Assembly (NCBI GenBank): GCA_016946835.1
Contig: JACVTC010000213.1
Location: 123,622 to 187,621 of the forward strand
Direction: 5' to 3'
Length of the DNA stretch: 64,000 bases
DNA from: Neocallimastix lanati (nom. inval.)
Taxonomy: Eukaryota > Neocallimastigomycota > Neocallimastigomycetes > Neocallimastigales > Neocallimastigaceae
Shown here in pieces: positions 46,576-60,093 of the stretch. A program made the position numbers and the translations under genes. Numbering within the stretch: position 1 is the first letter of the stretch; each line of letters opens with the position of its first letter. The notes beneath the pieces are model-generated. The model saw only the letters and a program-made list of their open reading frames with translations, was not told the origin of the DNA and did no database searches.

Positions 46576-48811
46576 ATTAAAAAATTATTAAAATATATAA
46601 TTTATTTGTTAATAATTATTATAAAATTAATATAATAATAGTATCTGAAATTAAAAATAATAAAAATAAAAAATAAATATTAAATTTTATTTTCTGGAAG
46701 TATTATTTAAATCAATTATTTAAATTGTAAAAAAATATATATTTTTATTAATCAAATTTATTTTTGATATTACAAAAACAAAATTTAGTAATGAATAATA
46801 AATATATTAAAAAAATAAAGTTTTCAATATTTTAAATAACATTATAATGTATTATGAAATTTTTATTTTACGATCTGATATGCGCTATATCTCTAATTTT
46901 AAAGTAATACTTATTTCAAATATCCTTTCAAAATGATTTAAAAGTTATTTCAGTTATTACAAATATATTCTAAAAACAGAAAGTATTATTATTAAAATTA
47001 AATTTTATATCATATTAATTTTTTATTAATATATAATAATTTTTCACTTTTATTTAATAAAATAAAAAATTTCTCATTTTATATTGTTGAAATATAATAA
47101 ACATTTTATTTTATAACTTATTGGTACAAGTTAAACCACAAGTTTCAATAAAATTCAAACAAAAAGAATTCAATATTTAAATCATAAGAATATAACGAAA
47201 AAATTATATATATTATATAATATTAAAATGGTAATAATAAATAATTACAATAATAGAAAATAAATAATTAATAAAAATGAAAAAAAAATAATATAAATAA
47301 TAACGAAAATACTTTAAACTTTATTTTATTTTTTTTTCAAAAGATTTTTCTTTTGCTTATATCATTGAAATTAATCAAATTAAATAAATAACTGAAAAGA
47401 AATTTTGATCTTTATTTGTACTCCATAGATGATTAATTAAATAAGTCAATTAAAGCACAAACCATATATTTTAATAAAGTTAAAACTTTAAAAAAAGTAA
47501 TATAAAATATTGAATAATAATACAACAGAAAAAATTAAAAAATATTAAAAATTTTAAGGAATAAAAATTTAAATAGCAATAATAACTAGTACATATTTTT
47601 AAATTAATTAATTTTAAAATTATTTCATCAGATATATATATTAATTTAAAATATGTATTAATAATTTCAAATTATTATATTTAGCATAAATTTTATTTTA
47701 AATAAAATTTTTATATTATTGAAAAAAATTTATTAACCTTATTATTAAAATTAAAATAAATATATATATAATAATAATTATTATAATATAAAATAAATAA
47801 TCAAAATGGTATAAATATTATTAAAACTAAATATAATTTATAAATATTTGTAATTTGAGTTATTTTTTTCTAAATAAAATAATTAAAATAAAATTATTAA
47901 TTATATTTTAAGTTCTAAAATAAAGAAAATATTATTAATATATCCTTTTTTTTAATTTTTTTATTCTATTTTTTATATAAATTTACATTCTTATTTATAT
48001 TAAAATAAATAATAGTTAATATTTTATAAAAAAAAATATTTTATATTAAAAAAACCGATACTAAAATAAATCTTATACAATATTAAATATACAAAAAATT
48101 AAAATTTACATAAAAAATTAACAAAAAAATTAATAATAAAAAATATATATATAAATATATTTAAGCATTAAAATAAAATTATTATTCCTATTTATCTATG
48201 TATCTAAAAAAAAATAATTTATAATATTAAAATATTTAGTACAATTAATATAATTAATATTTATTACTATTATTAATAATTTTTATTAATTTATAATTAT
48301 TTTATTGATATTTTTATAAGAACATTAAATTTTTAATTATTATATTATAATATTACAATTTTTATTATTACATCAATATATATAATTCTTTTACTATTTA
48401 TATATATAATTATTATTAATCTTTAAAAAAATTATTTAATAAAGATATTATTAATATCTTTATTAAATAATTTTAATATATTTAAAAAAATAACAAATCA
48501 TATTAGAAATATAAAAACATTTTTATATTTTAATTTTTTTTTTTCAGATTTACAACTTTATTATATTATATTTATATTTATGTTATACATGATTTATAAT
48601 AATAATATTAAAATTTGTTATATTTTTACTATAATAAAAAATGAAACTTATTAATTAATATATAAATTTAAAATTTATATTAAATATATATTTACTATGA
48701 ATAAAATTAAAAAAATTTTATATATACAAAATTATTAATAAAATATTTTTTAAAAATAATTAATATTTATTTTTTATTCATTTTATTTTTTTTAATTAAT
48801 TATTATTAATA
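46576..48811. other. AT-rich stretch without a gene
   Basis: More than 2 kb without a coding signal. The only notable structure is the hairpin at 48431-48471. Confidence 0.45.
48431..48471. repeat. 20-bp perfect inverted repeat
   Basis: ATTATTTAATAAAGATATTA is followed, after one base, by its exact reverse complement. It lies about 340 bp beyond the stop codon of the ankyrin-like gene. It could extrude as a cruciform or be an RNA hairpin; its role is unknown. Confidence 0.85.
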
Positions 48812-49879
48812 TTATTTAGGAGGTTTTTGCATAAAATCTAAAAAAAATTTATTATTTTTTTTAAATTTATTGATACGTTTATAATCATTATTTGAAATAA
48901 ATTTACTATATAGTTCATGTTTCTTAATTAAAATTCTATTAAATTGATTTTTTAAATAAATTTCGTTCAGAAATTCTTTTTTATTTTCAATTAGAAATTT
49001 CGGAATTTCAATATGTTTATTAATTATTTCATATAAAAATTGAAGCTTTATATCATTTTCACATTTCTTATCTAAATAATTAAAATGATTATCAAAAAAA
49101 TTTAGTCCTCTACATCGTTCTTTAGATGTTTCATATTTGAATAATTCTAAAATTTTATTAAATTCTCTTTTTCGAAAGTAACTTATATACCACATAAATG
49201 AAATGCTAATTTCATTTTTGAATATCATTTCATTTTCTTTCTTTTCGTATTTTTCATTTATTTCCTTTTTACTTTCTTTTTCGTCATTTTTTGTAATTTT
49301 CTTTTTTTCTTTTATCATTTTATTACTATTAATATTATTATTATTATTATCATTATAATTATTATTATATTTATTTTCGATGTCTTTATTAAATACTGTG
49401 ATTTCTTCAAATGCTAATATAACTAAATCAAAATCCTTTTGAATGAGTAAATTAAAATCATTTCGACTAAAAGCATATTGATGTTTTACTAAAATTGATA
49501 TAAAATCTTTAATAAAGTATTCATTTGTAATTAAATATTTTAATAATGTCATATCATTATATTTAATATTAATATTTGCCCCTTTTTTAATTAAAAATTC
49601 AATAATTTCATATCTTTTATAAATAAATGAATTGAATAATGGTGAAATTAATTTATTGTTTATGAAATAATAATAATTAACTTCTTCAATTTTACACCAT
49701 TTAAAGATTTGTTTAATAAATTTGATACTGCATCCACATTCAATTGAGTAACATAAAATATCAAAATTTTTATTTTGCAATTTATTTGTCGGTATCATAA
49801 ATACCCCTAAAAGTTCTTCTAAACTTTTATAATCTTTTATTTTAATATAATGCTTTATTTCTTTTATATCATTATCCAT
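48812..49879 (-). CDS. Ankyrin-like repeat protein
   Basis: An intact 355-codon gene. Residues about 10-60 and 78-135 form helical repeats. The clearest ankyrin unit is SPLFNSFIYKRYEIIEFLIKKGANIN (residues 79-104), shown here only as two segments of the family pattern: a paired helix, then the KKGANIN turn. Residues about 170-215 are an Asn- and Lys/Glu-rich low-complexity linker, typical of AT-rich genomes. The C-terminal 140 residues are again helical (FNKILELFKYE, KFLIENKKEFLNEIYL). Such proteins usually act as protein-binding scaffolds. There is no signal peptide or membrane segment. The start Met follows an AT-rich spacer with no upstream in-frame extension. Partner and role are unknown. 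Confidence 0.82.
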   Translation of the reverse strand: MDNDIKEIKHYIKIKDYKSLEELLGVFMIPTNKLQNKNFDILCYSIECGCSIKFIKQIFKWCKIEEVNYYYFINNKLISPLFNSFIYKRYEIIEFLIKKGANINIKYNDMTLLKYLITNEYFIKDFISILVKHQYAFSRNDFNLLIQKDFDLVILAFEEITVFNKDIENKYNNNYNDNNNNNINSNKMIKEKKKITKNDEKESKKEINEKYEKKENEMIFKNEISISFMWYISYFRKREFNKILELFKYETSKERCRGLNFFDNHFNYLDKKCENDIKLQFLYEIINKHIEIPKFLIENKKEFLNEIYLKNQFNRILIKKHELYSKFISNNDYKRINKFKKNNKFFLDFMQKPPK

Positions 49880-51734
49880 TTTATACTAGTTTGAAATGTA
49901 ATTATTAGAGAATTTATTTTTTGTTTTTTATTTATAATAATATATTTAAATAAAATTAAATTTATTTAAGGAATAAAAAATTAATAAAAAATATTAAATA
50001 TATGTATTACTTTTTTAATTTATTCTATAATACTGAAAATAAATTTAAATAAAAATAAAATTTAACTTTTTTAATTTATTCTATAATACTGAAAATAAAT
50101 TTAAATAAAAATAAAATTTATTAAGTATAATTTAAAGTTCATTATAATTTTATAATTTTATTATTAAACTATTTTTAAATAAAGTTAATTTTTTAAATTA
50201 TTTAAATATAATTAGGTTCAAATAACATAATTAATTATAAATAATAAAAATATTATTTTATTTAAATTAAGTAAATATAATAATATAAAATTTTTAATGA
50301 TTTTTAATTAAAACATTATATTTATTTTATATAAATTATAGAAATGAATTAATCAAATAATCTAATGACATTTAATAATTAATATATATTATTATATTAT
50401 TTTTAAAAAAATATTTACTAATATATACATTATAAATTTTTTTTTAAATATAAAATTTAATTCTATTGTTCAGTACTAAATTTATTAATTTTTTTTAAAA
50501 TTATTTTAATAATTCAAATGTTAATTTATTTTTAGAATTTTTATTGTTATTTTTTTTCTATATTTAAATTAATAAAATGTAATAAAAAATATTGATATAA
50601 AAAACTAATATATAAGAATATTTTATTTTCTATTAAGAATTTTCACATATTGATTATATATTGATATAAAAAATTATAAATATTTTTTTTATAATTATTT
50701 TAAATTTCAGGTTTTCAAAAACATATTTTTTATGTATTATTTAAGCTTTAAAAAAGAAAGTAAGATTAAATTTTTAAATGAATTCAAAAAAAATAAAATA
50801 AAATAAAATAAAATAAAATAAAAATATATTAATATTTATTATAAATTTTCATATTATGAAAAAAAAAATATTACTATTGTAAAAAATCTTCATATATATA
50901 TATATTTGATTTAGTATTAAATTATTCACATGTTTTTAATGTTATATTTAATTAGAAATTAAAAAGAAAATTAAACATTTTTAATGAATTCAAATTATTA
51001 TGAATAAATATAATTAATATTTATAAAAAATTAACATTTATTATCTAATTACAATTAATATTTATGTAAATTTTCAAATTTTAATAAACTTTTTAATTAT
51101 TTTAATATTTTTATATTGATTATTAATATATTTTTTCTAAATACATATTATTTATAATTTTGTTAATAAATATTTATTTATTAATATTAATTATAAAAAT
51201 TTATACAAATATTTAAATACTGTTAATTTAATTTATTATTTTAAAAAATCGATATAATTTTTATAAAAAAGTATATATTTTTAAGTAATTATCTTTTTAA
51301 TAATATTATTTATTTTAATTTAATTTTTTTTCCAATCTATATATTTTATTTTTATAATTATTTTTTTTTTTTATTTTAAATAAATTATCAAATATAATAT
51401 ATTTATAAACTACTTTTTTATCTCATTTTATTAAACATGTACTTAATATTTATAATTTAATATTTATTTTATTACAAAATAAATTAATATTGAATAATAT
51501 TATAATTAAATCAAAATTTATAAAGTATTTTATATATTATATTATTTATAGGTTAGTTTTTATTTAATTTTATATTAATATTATATTTTTTTTTAAAATT
51601 TAATTTATATGCTCAACTTATAAATTTGCTATTTATGTAATATTCAATAAATTTTATTAAAAGTTAGTTTTTAGTAATATTTATTATCACTATATTAATT
51701 TAACCATTTTGTTAATTTTAATTAAGTTATCTTT
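49880..51734. other. AT-rich stretch without a gene
   Basis: No gene. It includes the 56-bp duplication at 50010-50121, an (AAAAT)n run at 50790-50822 and otherwise unstructured AT-rich DNA. Confidence 0.45.
50010..50121. repeat. 56-bp tandem duplication
   Basis: The word CTTTTTTAATTTATTCTATA starts at 50010 and again at 50066. The duplicated unit is identical over its length. It lies about 130 bp upstream of the ankyrin-like gene's start, in its presumed promoter. Confidence 0.9.
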
Positions 51735-53045
51735 AAATTATTTTGTACAGGTTATTTCAATTTAATGTAAATAAGAAAATTTTGTAAAATTTAATTTAGT
51801 TTAGTATTGTTTATTTTATTTAAAATTTATGATTATTGAATTGTGAGTTATATTCATTAAAATTATAGAAATATACTTTAAGCTCTTTAATTCTTTTATT
51901 GATTGAATAGTGGAAGTAAGAATAAAACTAAAATAAATAGACTCAAAGATAATGGGTACCGATCTTCCATTAATATTCCAATAACCATTATTGTAAATGA
52001 AATTTTATATATTATACCAGTACCATGTCACCGTTTTTAACAAGTTATTTACAAATATACAAAGAGAAAAAATGCTTATACATTCCTACATATATCTCCA
52101 TTAATTACTAGTATCGGAAGGGAAACTTTTCACTTCCACAAAAAGTGTAATCGTTGGCAAATTGAAATTTGTGATGCTTAATTCATTTTTAATTAACAAG
52201 TTATATTATTAAGTCCTATAATTAAGTCATATTGTAATATTAGGATTAGGTGAATACCCAATCGAATGAAAACCTTTTAAGTAGTACTGTGGTTACATGA
52301 TACCCAAGAACAGAAAGATTCAGTATTTATTTTATGCCATGTCAGAAATAGGAATTAAAGCCTCTACTGTAACATGAATTGTCAAAACCTATTGGAAAAA
52401 CACATATGTATTTTTTAAATTCTGGTTTATTCTTCACTTTATATGAATATTGAAGTAGAAACTACACTTTCAAATATTCAGAAATGTAACAGATGGACAG
52501 ACTTACTGAGTATTTAGTATTTTCGCTATTATATAAATATTATTGATAAAAATCTTATTGTACATTTTTTCTACTAGTATTTCTCCAGTTCCTAACTTCT
52601 CTTTGATGAAAGACTAGTATATCCTAACTCATAGAAATATATTATTATTCCCTTTGCCAATGCGTAAATATTGGAAAGATTGTAATTTATTAGAATATAT
52701 CTACTTTGACATATGAAATCATGTATTCATATTCTAATAATTCTTTTGTGAATATATTAAAATGTCAATACTTGCGCATTTTTTTTGATACACGATAAGG
52801 ACAGTATCTTGTCTATATTACTTAAGATATTAAAAATAATATTATTTATTTAAGGAAAATTCTTACTATAATCCTGCCATATTTTGTAAATATCTCTTAT
52901 GAGTAAATCCTTTAAAATGTTTAATATGCGGATTTGAACAAGAAGTCTTATATTTACAAGCCAACGTACTAACAAGCAAGATAGAACCTGGCTTTATTCA
53001 ACATGGTATAAAAATAAGAATAAAATAAAAAAATAAAGGTTTTAT
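51735..53045. repeat. Dispersed 1.2-1.3 kb repeat, copy 2
   Basis: Same orientation and landmark order as copy 1 (6235-7520), with many substitutions and indels. It lacks the ACGT cluster and the left arm of the hairpin present in copy 1. No ORF longer than a few dozen codons. No retrotransposon coding region is attached here, which favours a solo LTR or non-autonomous element. Confidence 0.7.
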
Positions 53046-54892
53046 TTGTAAAATAATTTAATTAAAAACATAAAATTAAATTTTATAAAATTTATAATAA
53101 ATTCTTATTAAATTAAATTTAATAGGATAACTAAAAAATTTCCTATTTTCATATATAATACCTAATAGAAAATAATAAAATGAATTAAATAATTTCTTTT
53201 GTTTGACATTAAATATTTTTGTAATATATTTAGGACTTAAGAAAAATATTAAAACATTCACATTAATAATATTTTAAAATATGATTATAAAATATAAAAA
53301 CTTCGTTAAATTGAGTAAACAATTATTCAATTAATATTTTTATTTAATAATAAATAAAATAAATTTAATAAAACTAAAATTAAAAAATAGAAAAAATTAT
53401 AAATTAATAGGATTTTTAATCACAAGTGAAAAAATTAAAATCACGTGTTTTTTACAATAGTTTATTTATTAATATTTATTAATATTTCAAAAATTAAAAT
53501 TTTTTTTGTTTATATTTTTCTTCTAAATATACTTATATTTAAATTTTGAAATATTTTATTCTATTATCTTGATGTTTTCCAGTTACAGATCTATTAAAAA
53601 TTTAAGATTACATAAAATACTTTTACAAGGGTTATAGATGTATTAATCGAAAAGAACTAAAAAAGGAATACGGAATAAATTTCGTTCTTTTAATGTTTTC
53701 GTACATTAATGACTAAATATCAAACAAGAAGATATAATTTATACGATTCAATTAAAGATTCAATATATAATGATATTAAAAGATTGAATCGTATTTTAAT
53801 TCTTTAATGATTTAAAAATATCAATAAATTACATAATTATGGCAAAATAAAAAAAAAAGATAAAATTAATCTTAATGAGAGAAATAACAAGTATAGACGC
53901 ATAAACAAAATATGCGATTATAGTATATAATAAATTATTACTATATGTAAATGAGAAAAGAATAAAAGTCCTTTAATTATTCACTTTATTAATATATATT
54001 ATTTATATAATTTATTTAAATAAATTATTATATTCAGTATCTTATTAAGTAATTGGAAAATTTATACCTAAAATTCAATTTATAAAATTAATTTATATTG
54101 ATTATAAAGTTTTAAGAATATTTATTTTACAATTACTATAAAATTTCAATATAAATTACATTTTATATAAATTAAAATTATATTAATACATTATAAAAGG
54201 ATTACTTTTTAGTTTTAAAGTGGAGCATTAAATTTTGTATTCTTTCTATTATTTAAAAATTTTATTATATATATAAAAATTTTATAAATCTAAAATAAAT
54301 TAAAAAAATTAATTTATTTTAAATACCAATCATATCAATATAGAAAATTAAATTTAAAATTTAAATATTATTTTATTTGTATTTTATAACATAAATATAA
54401 AGTGGAAAGTAATACTTTTATTAATTAATTATAATATATAATATTGTTTTGATATACTTACTTGATATATAAAACTTCAAAAATTAATAAAGTATTTATA
54501 TAAATTACTAATATATATATTTAATTGTTATAATAATTGACGAACCAATAAAAATTTGATTATATAATTAAACAAAAATTGTATTTAACTAAAATTTATT
54601 ACTAAAATAATATATTAAATTATGAATAATTTAATAAAAAACAATTTATAATAAAATATTTATCTTCCATTTTAATTTTATTTTTATATTAGATTTATAT
54701 ATAAGAAACTAAAAATTAAAAATATATATAATATGATTTTTATCTTTTTTTTTTTTTTTAAGTTATAAATTGTTAATATATTTATATATAATATAATAAA
54801 CGAAGTAATAATTGTGTTAAATAATCAAATTTAAAAAAGAAATAGAAATTAATATTTACAATTTTTCAAAATATCTTTAAAATAGTTTACAG
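53046..54892. other. AT-rich stretch upstream of the HSF gene
   Basis: No gene. The 61-codon minus-strand frame at 53076 has no recognisable feature. It contains the inverted repeat at 53741-53794. The last 300 bp before 54893 are the presumed promoter of the HSF gene, but no distinct element was read. Confidence 0.4.
53741..53794. repeat. 12-bp inverted repeat with 30-nt loop
   Basis: ATACGATTCAAT at 53741-53752 pairs with ATTGAATCGTAT at 53783-53794. The motif is less AT-rich than its surroundings, so it is unlikely to be chance. It lies about 1.1 kb upstream of the HSF gene. Confidence 0.7.
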
Positions 54893-56026
54893 ATGAATAT
54901 TAATAATAATAGTAATATTTGTAATAATACAAATTTTATAAATAAAAACAGTTTGTATAGTAGTAATGAATATTCAAATAATTTTATTAATAATTATTTT
55001 TATTCTTTTCCTTCAATAAACCAAAACTCAATATCAGAAAGCTCATTGGTAAATACTTACAGTTCTAAGAGTTTATATTCATTTTCTAAGATTAATTTTG
55101 TTTATAAACTCTATCATATGTTATCCTGTTTAAATTTCTCGAATTATATAAAATGGGATAATTCGGGCCTATCGTTTACTATCCATGATGTTTCCGGATT
55201 TACAGATAACGTTTTGAAGATATACTTCCGTCATAATAAATTTTTAAGTTTTATAAGGTCCTTAAATTTATATGGGTTTCAAAAAGTAATTAATTTTTCA
55301 AATAACGCTAAAAGAAAAAATCAAAATATATATCTATCCTTATTTAAAAATAAAAAAGGAAATTGGAAATTCTTCCATCCGAAATTCATTAAAGGAAAAC
55401 CTTATCTTCTTAAAGAAATATCTAGAAAGAACTCTGGTGTTATAAATAACAGATTTACAGAAAATAGTAATATTATTAATTGCCAAAATAATAATATTGA
55501 TAAAATTTATAACATTAAAAGTTTTAATAATAATGATTTACATTTTAATTATTATAATATGACAAATAGCATTTTTAATGAAGCAAATAACCAAAATGAT
55601 AATTACTATTTAATTAATAGTAACAATTTCATAAATAATAATAGAAATATATTAATTTATGATAAACAACTTAATAATAATTATTCACAAATGAATAATA
55701 CTATACTATATCAAAATAGAAATGATAATTTTAATAATCCATATATTTTTGAAATAACTACTCAAACCCATTCACAATTAAGCAATACAAATGAATTAAA
55801 CAAAATACAAGGTCAATATATTAAAATCAATAGTTATAATATACAAGAAAACGAAGAAGTAATTGAAAAATCATCCAATATTTCAATTAATAATCAACGT
55901 CAAAATATTATTCAAAATAATTTTACATTATTTTCTCAAACCAATAATATTAGTAATAATTATTTTAATAAACAAAATAACTCAACAAATAATTGCAATA
56001 TATATAAATATTCAATTAATTATTAA
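54893..56026 (+). CDS. HSF-type DNA-binding transcription factor
   Basis: An intact, apparently intronless 377-codon gene. Residues about 69-180 are a heat-shock-factor-type winged helix: FVYKLYHMLSCL, KWDNSGLSFTIHD, VLKIYFRHNKFLSFIRSLNL with the recognition helix at about 114-131, YGFQKV, then WKFFHPKFIKG and LLKEISRKN. The recognition helix keeps the key Arg (Arg122) but has Ser where most HSFs have Gln after it. The N-terminal 65 and C-terminal 195 residues are Asn/Ser/Ile-rich low complexity. No leucine-zipper trimerisation region is evident, so it may be an HSF-like or SFL-type regulator rather than the main heat-shock factor. Target genes are unknown. Confidence 0.9.
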   Translation: MNINNNSNICNNTNFINKNSLYSSNEYSNNFINNYFYSFPSINQNSISESSLVNTYSSKSLYSFSKINFVYKLYHMLSCLNFSNYIKWDNSGLSFTIHDVSGFTDNVLKIYFRHNKFLSFIRSLNLYGFQKVINFSNNAKRKNQNIYLSLFKNKKGNWKFFHPKFIKGKPYLLKEISRKNSGVINNRFTENSNIINCQNNNIDKIYNIKSFNNNDLHFNYYNMTNSIFNEANNQNDNYYLINSNNFINNNRNILIYDKQLNNNYSQMNNTILYQNRNDNFNNPYIFEITTQTHSQLSNTNELNKIQGQYIKINSYNIQENEEVIEKSSNISINNQRQNIIQNNFTLFSQTNNISNNYFNKQNNSTNNCNIYKYSINY

Positions 56027-57074
56027 AATAAAAATTAAAAAAATATAATATATTGAAAATTATTTTAGAAAAGCTTTTATTATATTAATATATTAATTAG
56101 ATGAATTTTTTATCATATTTTTGACAGCAATAATAAAATTTTAATAATAATAATTTGTTATAAATATATATTACTAAATAAAAATTTTTATAATTAAATA
56201 TATATTTAAATAAAAAATATCTTATAATTAAAAAAAATTGGTTATATTTTTTTTTAAATATATATTTAAGATATTTTTTATCAGTAATAAATATATTTAT
56301 AAAAATATAATAATAAATTATTTTTAAATTTGAAATATTTTTTAATCCATAATTTTATTATATATATTTAATTTTTATCGGGTTTTATAACTATAATTAT
56401 ATAAATATCAAGGGAATATATTTATAAAATATATTTTCATAAAATAATAAGATTTTAAAAGTTATTTAAGATGTATTACAAATTAAATATTTCTAAACGA
56501 TGAAAATTTTATACCATTTTATGATATTATTTCTATTAATACATAATAACCAATAAAATAAATATTATTTGAATTTTTTTTTTTTTAATATAATAAATAC
56601 AACTATAATAATGTTAATTTGAAAAATAAGTTAGAAATTAAATGATAAATATTTATAATTATTAAATATTTATTTATTATTTATAATAAATAGATAATAA
56701 AAATAAATTATTAAATATTTAAATATAATTATAATACTTTTAATTTTAATAAAGAATATTTTATTGGAGGCTTATATTAAATTTTAAAATATCCATATTT
56801 ATATTATAATAAAAGTAAATAATAATATATTTTATAATTTAATTTAATTTTGAAAAGAGTAATAAAGAAGTAATAAATAATTAATTAGAATGATGGATTA
56901 TTTATAATGAGAGGTTATTAAATTGATAAAAATAATATATTAATTTAAAATATATTTTTTATAACTTTAATATTTAGAGAATTGAAAAAGATTAATAAAT
57001 TATTTTTTGATAATAATTTTTTTCATAATTTTAAGTTTTTTTTTTTTAATTAATTATTCCAAAATTTAAATTGT
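56027..57074. other. AT-rich stretch without a gene
   Basis: 3' flank of the HSF gene and spacer; nothing recognisable. A TATTTAAGATATTTTTTATC region at about 56190-56285 has weak inverted symmetry. Confidence 0.4.
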
Positions 57075-57455
57075 ATCAAGAAATGTCGTACTGATAAGGC
57101 ATAATTATAATACAGGATAATCATCTATTTCTACGAAGGTGAACCTTTTACTAGTAGTTTAATATATGATAAATCCAAGGAGAGTTTAGTAGACACCACA
57201 CTATCTATTTTAAAGATGTTCCTTTTAGGTTTTATTTCTTTTTTATTTGTTAGGATGGGAAAATTCCCACATAGTACAACTTGTCGAAATACATAGTATT
57301 TTTAAGCTTTTTTTTATTTTTTATTTTTTAACTTTTATTTATATTTTCTAATTTAAATTGTACTTTTCACCAACATGTAATTTTTGATAATAAAATTTAT
57401 AAAGTTATGGAAGTTAATTTTCTTCCCTGTCTAAAAAAAAAAAAGAAAAAAAAAT
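57075..57455 (+). repeat. 5'-truncated LINE 3' end
   Basis: The plus-strand copy of the LINE at 29601-30392, covering its last coding part and 3' UTR. Shared words include ATTTCTACGAAG, ACCACACTATCTATTTTAAA and CGAAATACATAGTATTT. It ends CTTCCCTGTCT followed by a poly(A) tract interrupted by G (57433-57452). The reading frame is broken by stops. Confidence 0.82.
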
Positions 57456-60093
57456 CAACATTGAGATTTTTTAAATTTTCAAAATCCTTTGTAACATTCT
57501 CAAAAATTTAAAATATTTTTCGTTTAATAAATTTATATAATATGCTTAATTGATAATTTCTTTGTCGTTATAACATTTATATTTATTATTATCTACCAAT
57601 TCTATTAAATAATTTTAATTGTTCCCTTCATAATTATTTTTTACTTCTTTAAATTTATATTGTTTTCTAATATTTTTTTATTAATAAATTTACTTTTTTC
57701 TCCATTTTTATTAACCATTTTTATACTTTTCTCTTTTTTTCATTTTCATTGCTCTCTTTCTTATTATTTGATTCCATTTCTTAGATATTATAATTTTACT
57801 AAATATAACTTGTTACTGCATTAAAGATATAATATTTTATAACAAATATATTATTATTATTGTTACCAAATATAATATGATAAAAAATTTATCATTAAAA
57901 TATACACATAAATTAAATAATTTTTTATTAAATAGTAATTTATTAATTATTTTCATTTCTTTTTATTATAATCCTTTTAGAGATATTTAATCACTTTATA
58001 TACTCTTTTCAATATCTAAAAAAATTTAATTTTTTCTATAAGTATTTTTAAGCATTTTCATTTTTAATTTCTTCGTCTCTTTCTTAAACTAAAAATCATA
58101 AAAAAAGTATTTAAAAAAAATTCTTTAATGAAATGTGAAAATTAAGATTACCTAAAATAATTTAATAAAATGTATTAAAAAAAATATTGATTTAGATTTA
58201 AAAAAAAATTAAATAAATAACATAATAAAGTACTTATAATAATATTAAAATGAAACATAAAAATGAAACGTTAATAAAGATATAAAAGTAATAATATAAT
58301 ATTTTAAATTATTCATAAAAATATATTAATAATATATAAAATTATTAATGAAATATAAAATTATTAATGAAATATAAAATCAAAATATTAATAAAAGTAC
58401 TCTAATGATGTAAAAAAAAATATAAGAATAAATTAATAAAATAACTAAAATGAATTATTTATAGAGAAACTTTAATAAAATTTGAAAATAAAGAAATAAT
58501 AAAGATAATAAAATAATTAAATAATATGTAAAAAATTAATAAAAATATTTTAATGAAATATAAAAATAAAATGATAATAAAAATACTATAATAATATATA
58601 AAAGAATATTAATAATGTTATAAAAATAATTAATACGTATAAACATTAACAAAAAAAACATACTTTTAATAAAATATAAAAGGAAAGAATTAATAATGGA
58701 ATATAATATTTAAATATTATTCAAGTAAATTAATAAAAAGAATATAATGAAATTTAAAAATAAAAAGTTAATAAACATTAATATAAAAATAAAAAGTATA
58801 AATAAAAATACAAAAAATTAATATATACTATCTAAAAGGATTAAAAAAAATATTTTAATAAAATAAAAAAAATGAAGTATTATTAAAAAATATTTAAATA
58901 ATATAATGAAGTATTTATAAAAATACCTTATAAAATTAAAAAGTAAAATTTTAATAAAAATAATTAAATAAAATTTGCAAAAATAATTATTATAAAAAAA
59001 AACAAAATTAAAATAAAATATTCATTAAAATACTTTAATGAATTAATAAATAATAAAACCACTTTAATAAAATATAGACTTAAAATTTGAATAATAATAA
59101 TTTAATTGAATATAAATAAAAATATTTAAAGAGATATAAATATAAAAATAAAATTATGAAGTAAAGTGTTAATAAAAATAATTTAATAAAATTTAAAAGA
59201 ATATTTTAAATAAAAATACTTTAATAAAAAATAGTAGTTAAGGTATTAAAAAATGATAATTAATTTTATTAAAATAGTTTCATTAGTACTTTATATTTAT
59301 TTTTTTTTTTAAATAAAATATTAAAAAAAATAGTGATAATAATCTAAAAATATTAAATTACATACTAAAATATTAACAAAAATAATTTAATAAAATATAA
59401 ATATAAATATAAATAATTGATTAAAATAATTTAATGAAGTATGGAAATAAAGCATTTGTTAACACTCTTTAATAAAATATTAAAAAAAGAATTGATAGAG
59501 ATATGAAAATAATTAAATAAAATATTAAATTATAATATAAAAATACTATATTGAAAAATAAAAAAAAAAAAAAAAGTGTTAATAATTATACTTTTAATAA
59601 AAATAAAAAATATATAAATAAAGAATTAATAATACTTATATAATATGTAATAAGGTTTAAAAATTTCTTTAATAAATTATATAAATAATTTTTATTAATA
59701 ATCTATTTTTATATTTCATTTAAAAAATTTTTAGATTACTATTAAAAATTACTTATAAAGTTTATTAAAGTAAAATATTCAAAGAAACACTTTTATGGAA
59801 TATAAAAGTTAACTTTTTTTAAATATATATTATTGAATTATTTTAGTTAAAATTTTATAAAAATACGATAAAGAAATATAATGGTCAAGCACTAATAAAA
59901 ATACTTTAATAAAATATATATATATATATATAAAAACATATAGATAGAGTTATAAAAATAATTAAATAAAATATTAAAATAAAGAATTCATGAAAATGAT
60001 TTACTAAAATGTAATAATAAAATATTAATAAATATATAAAATAATTAAATATAATATTAAAAGATTTTTAAAAATATTTTAAATAAAATAAAA
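57456..60093. other. Gene-free AT-rich region, left part of degenerate array
   Basis: 57460-58100 is unstructured, slightly T-rich DNA. From about 58140 to 61170 one word pattern recurs with variation: AATAAAAATACTTTAATAAA, then ATATAAAAATAAA. It looks like an ancient tandem repeat with a unit near 40-50 bp. No ORF. Confidence 0.5.
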
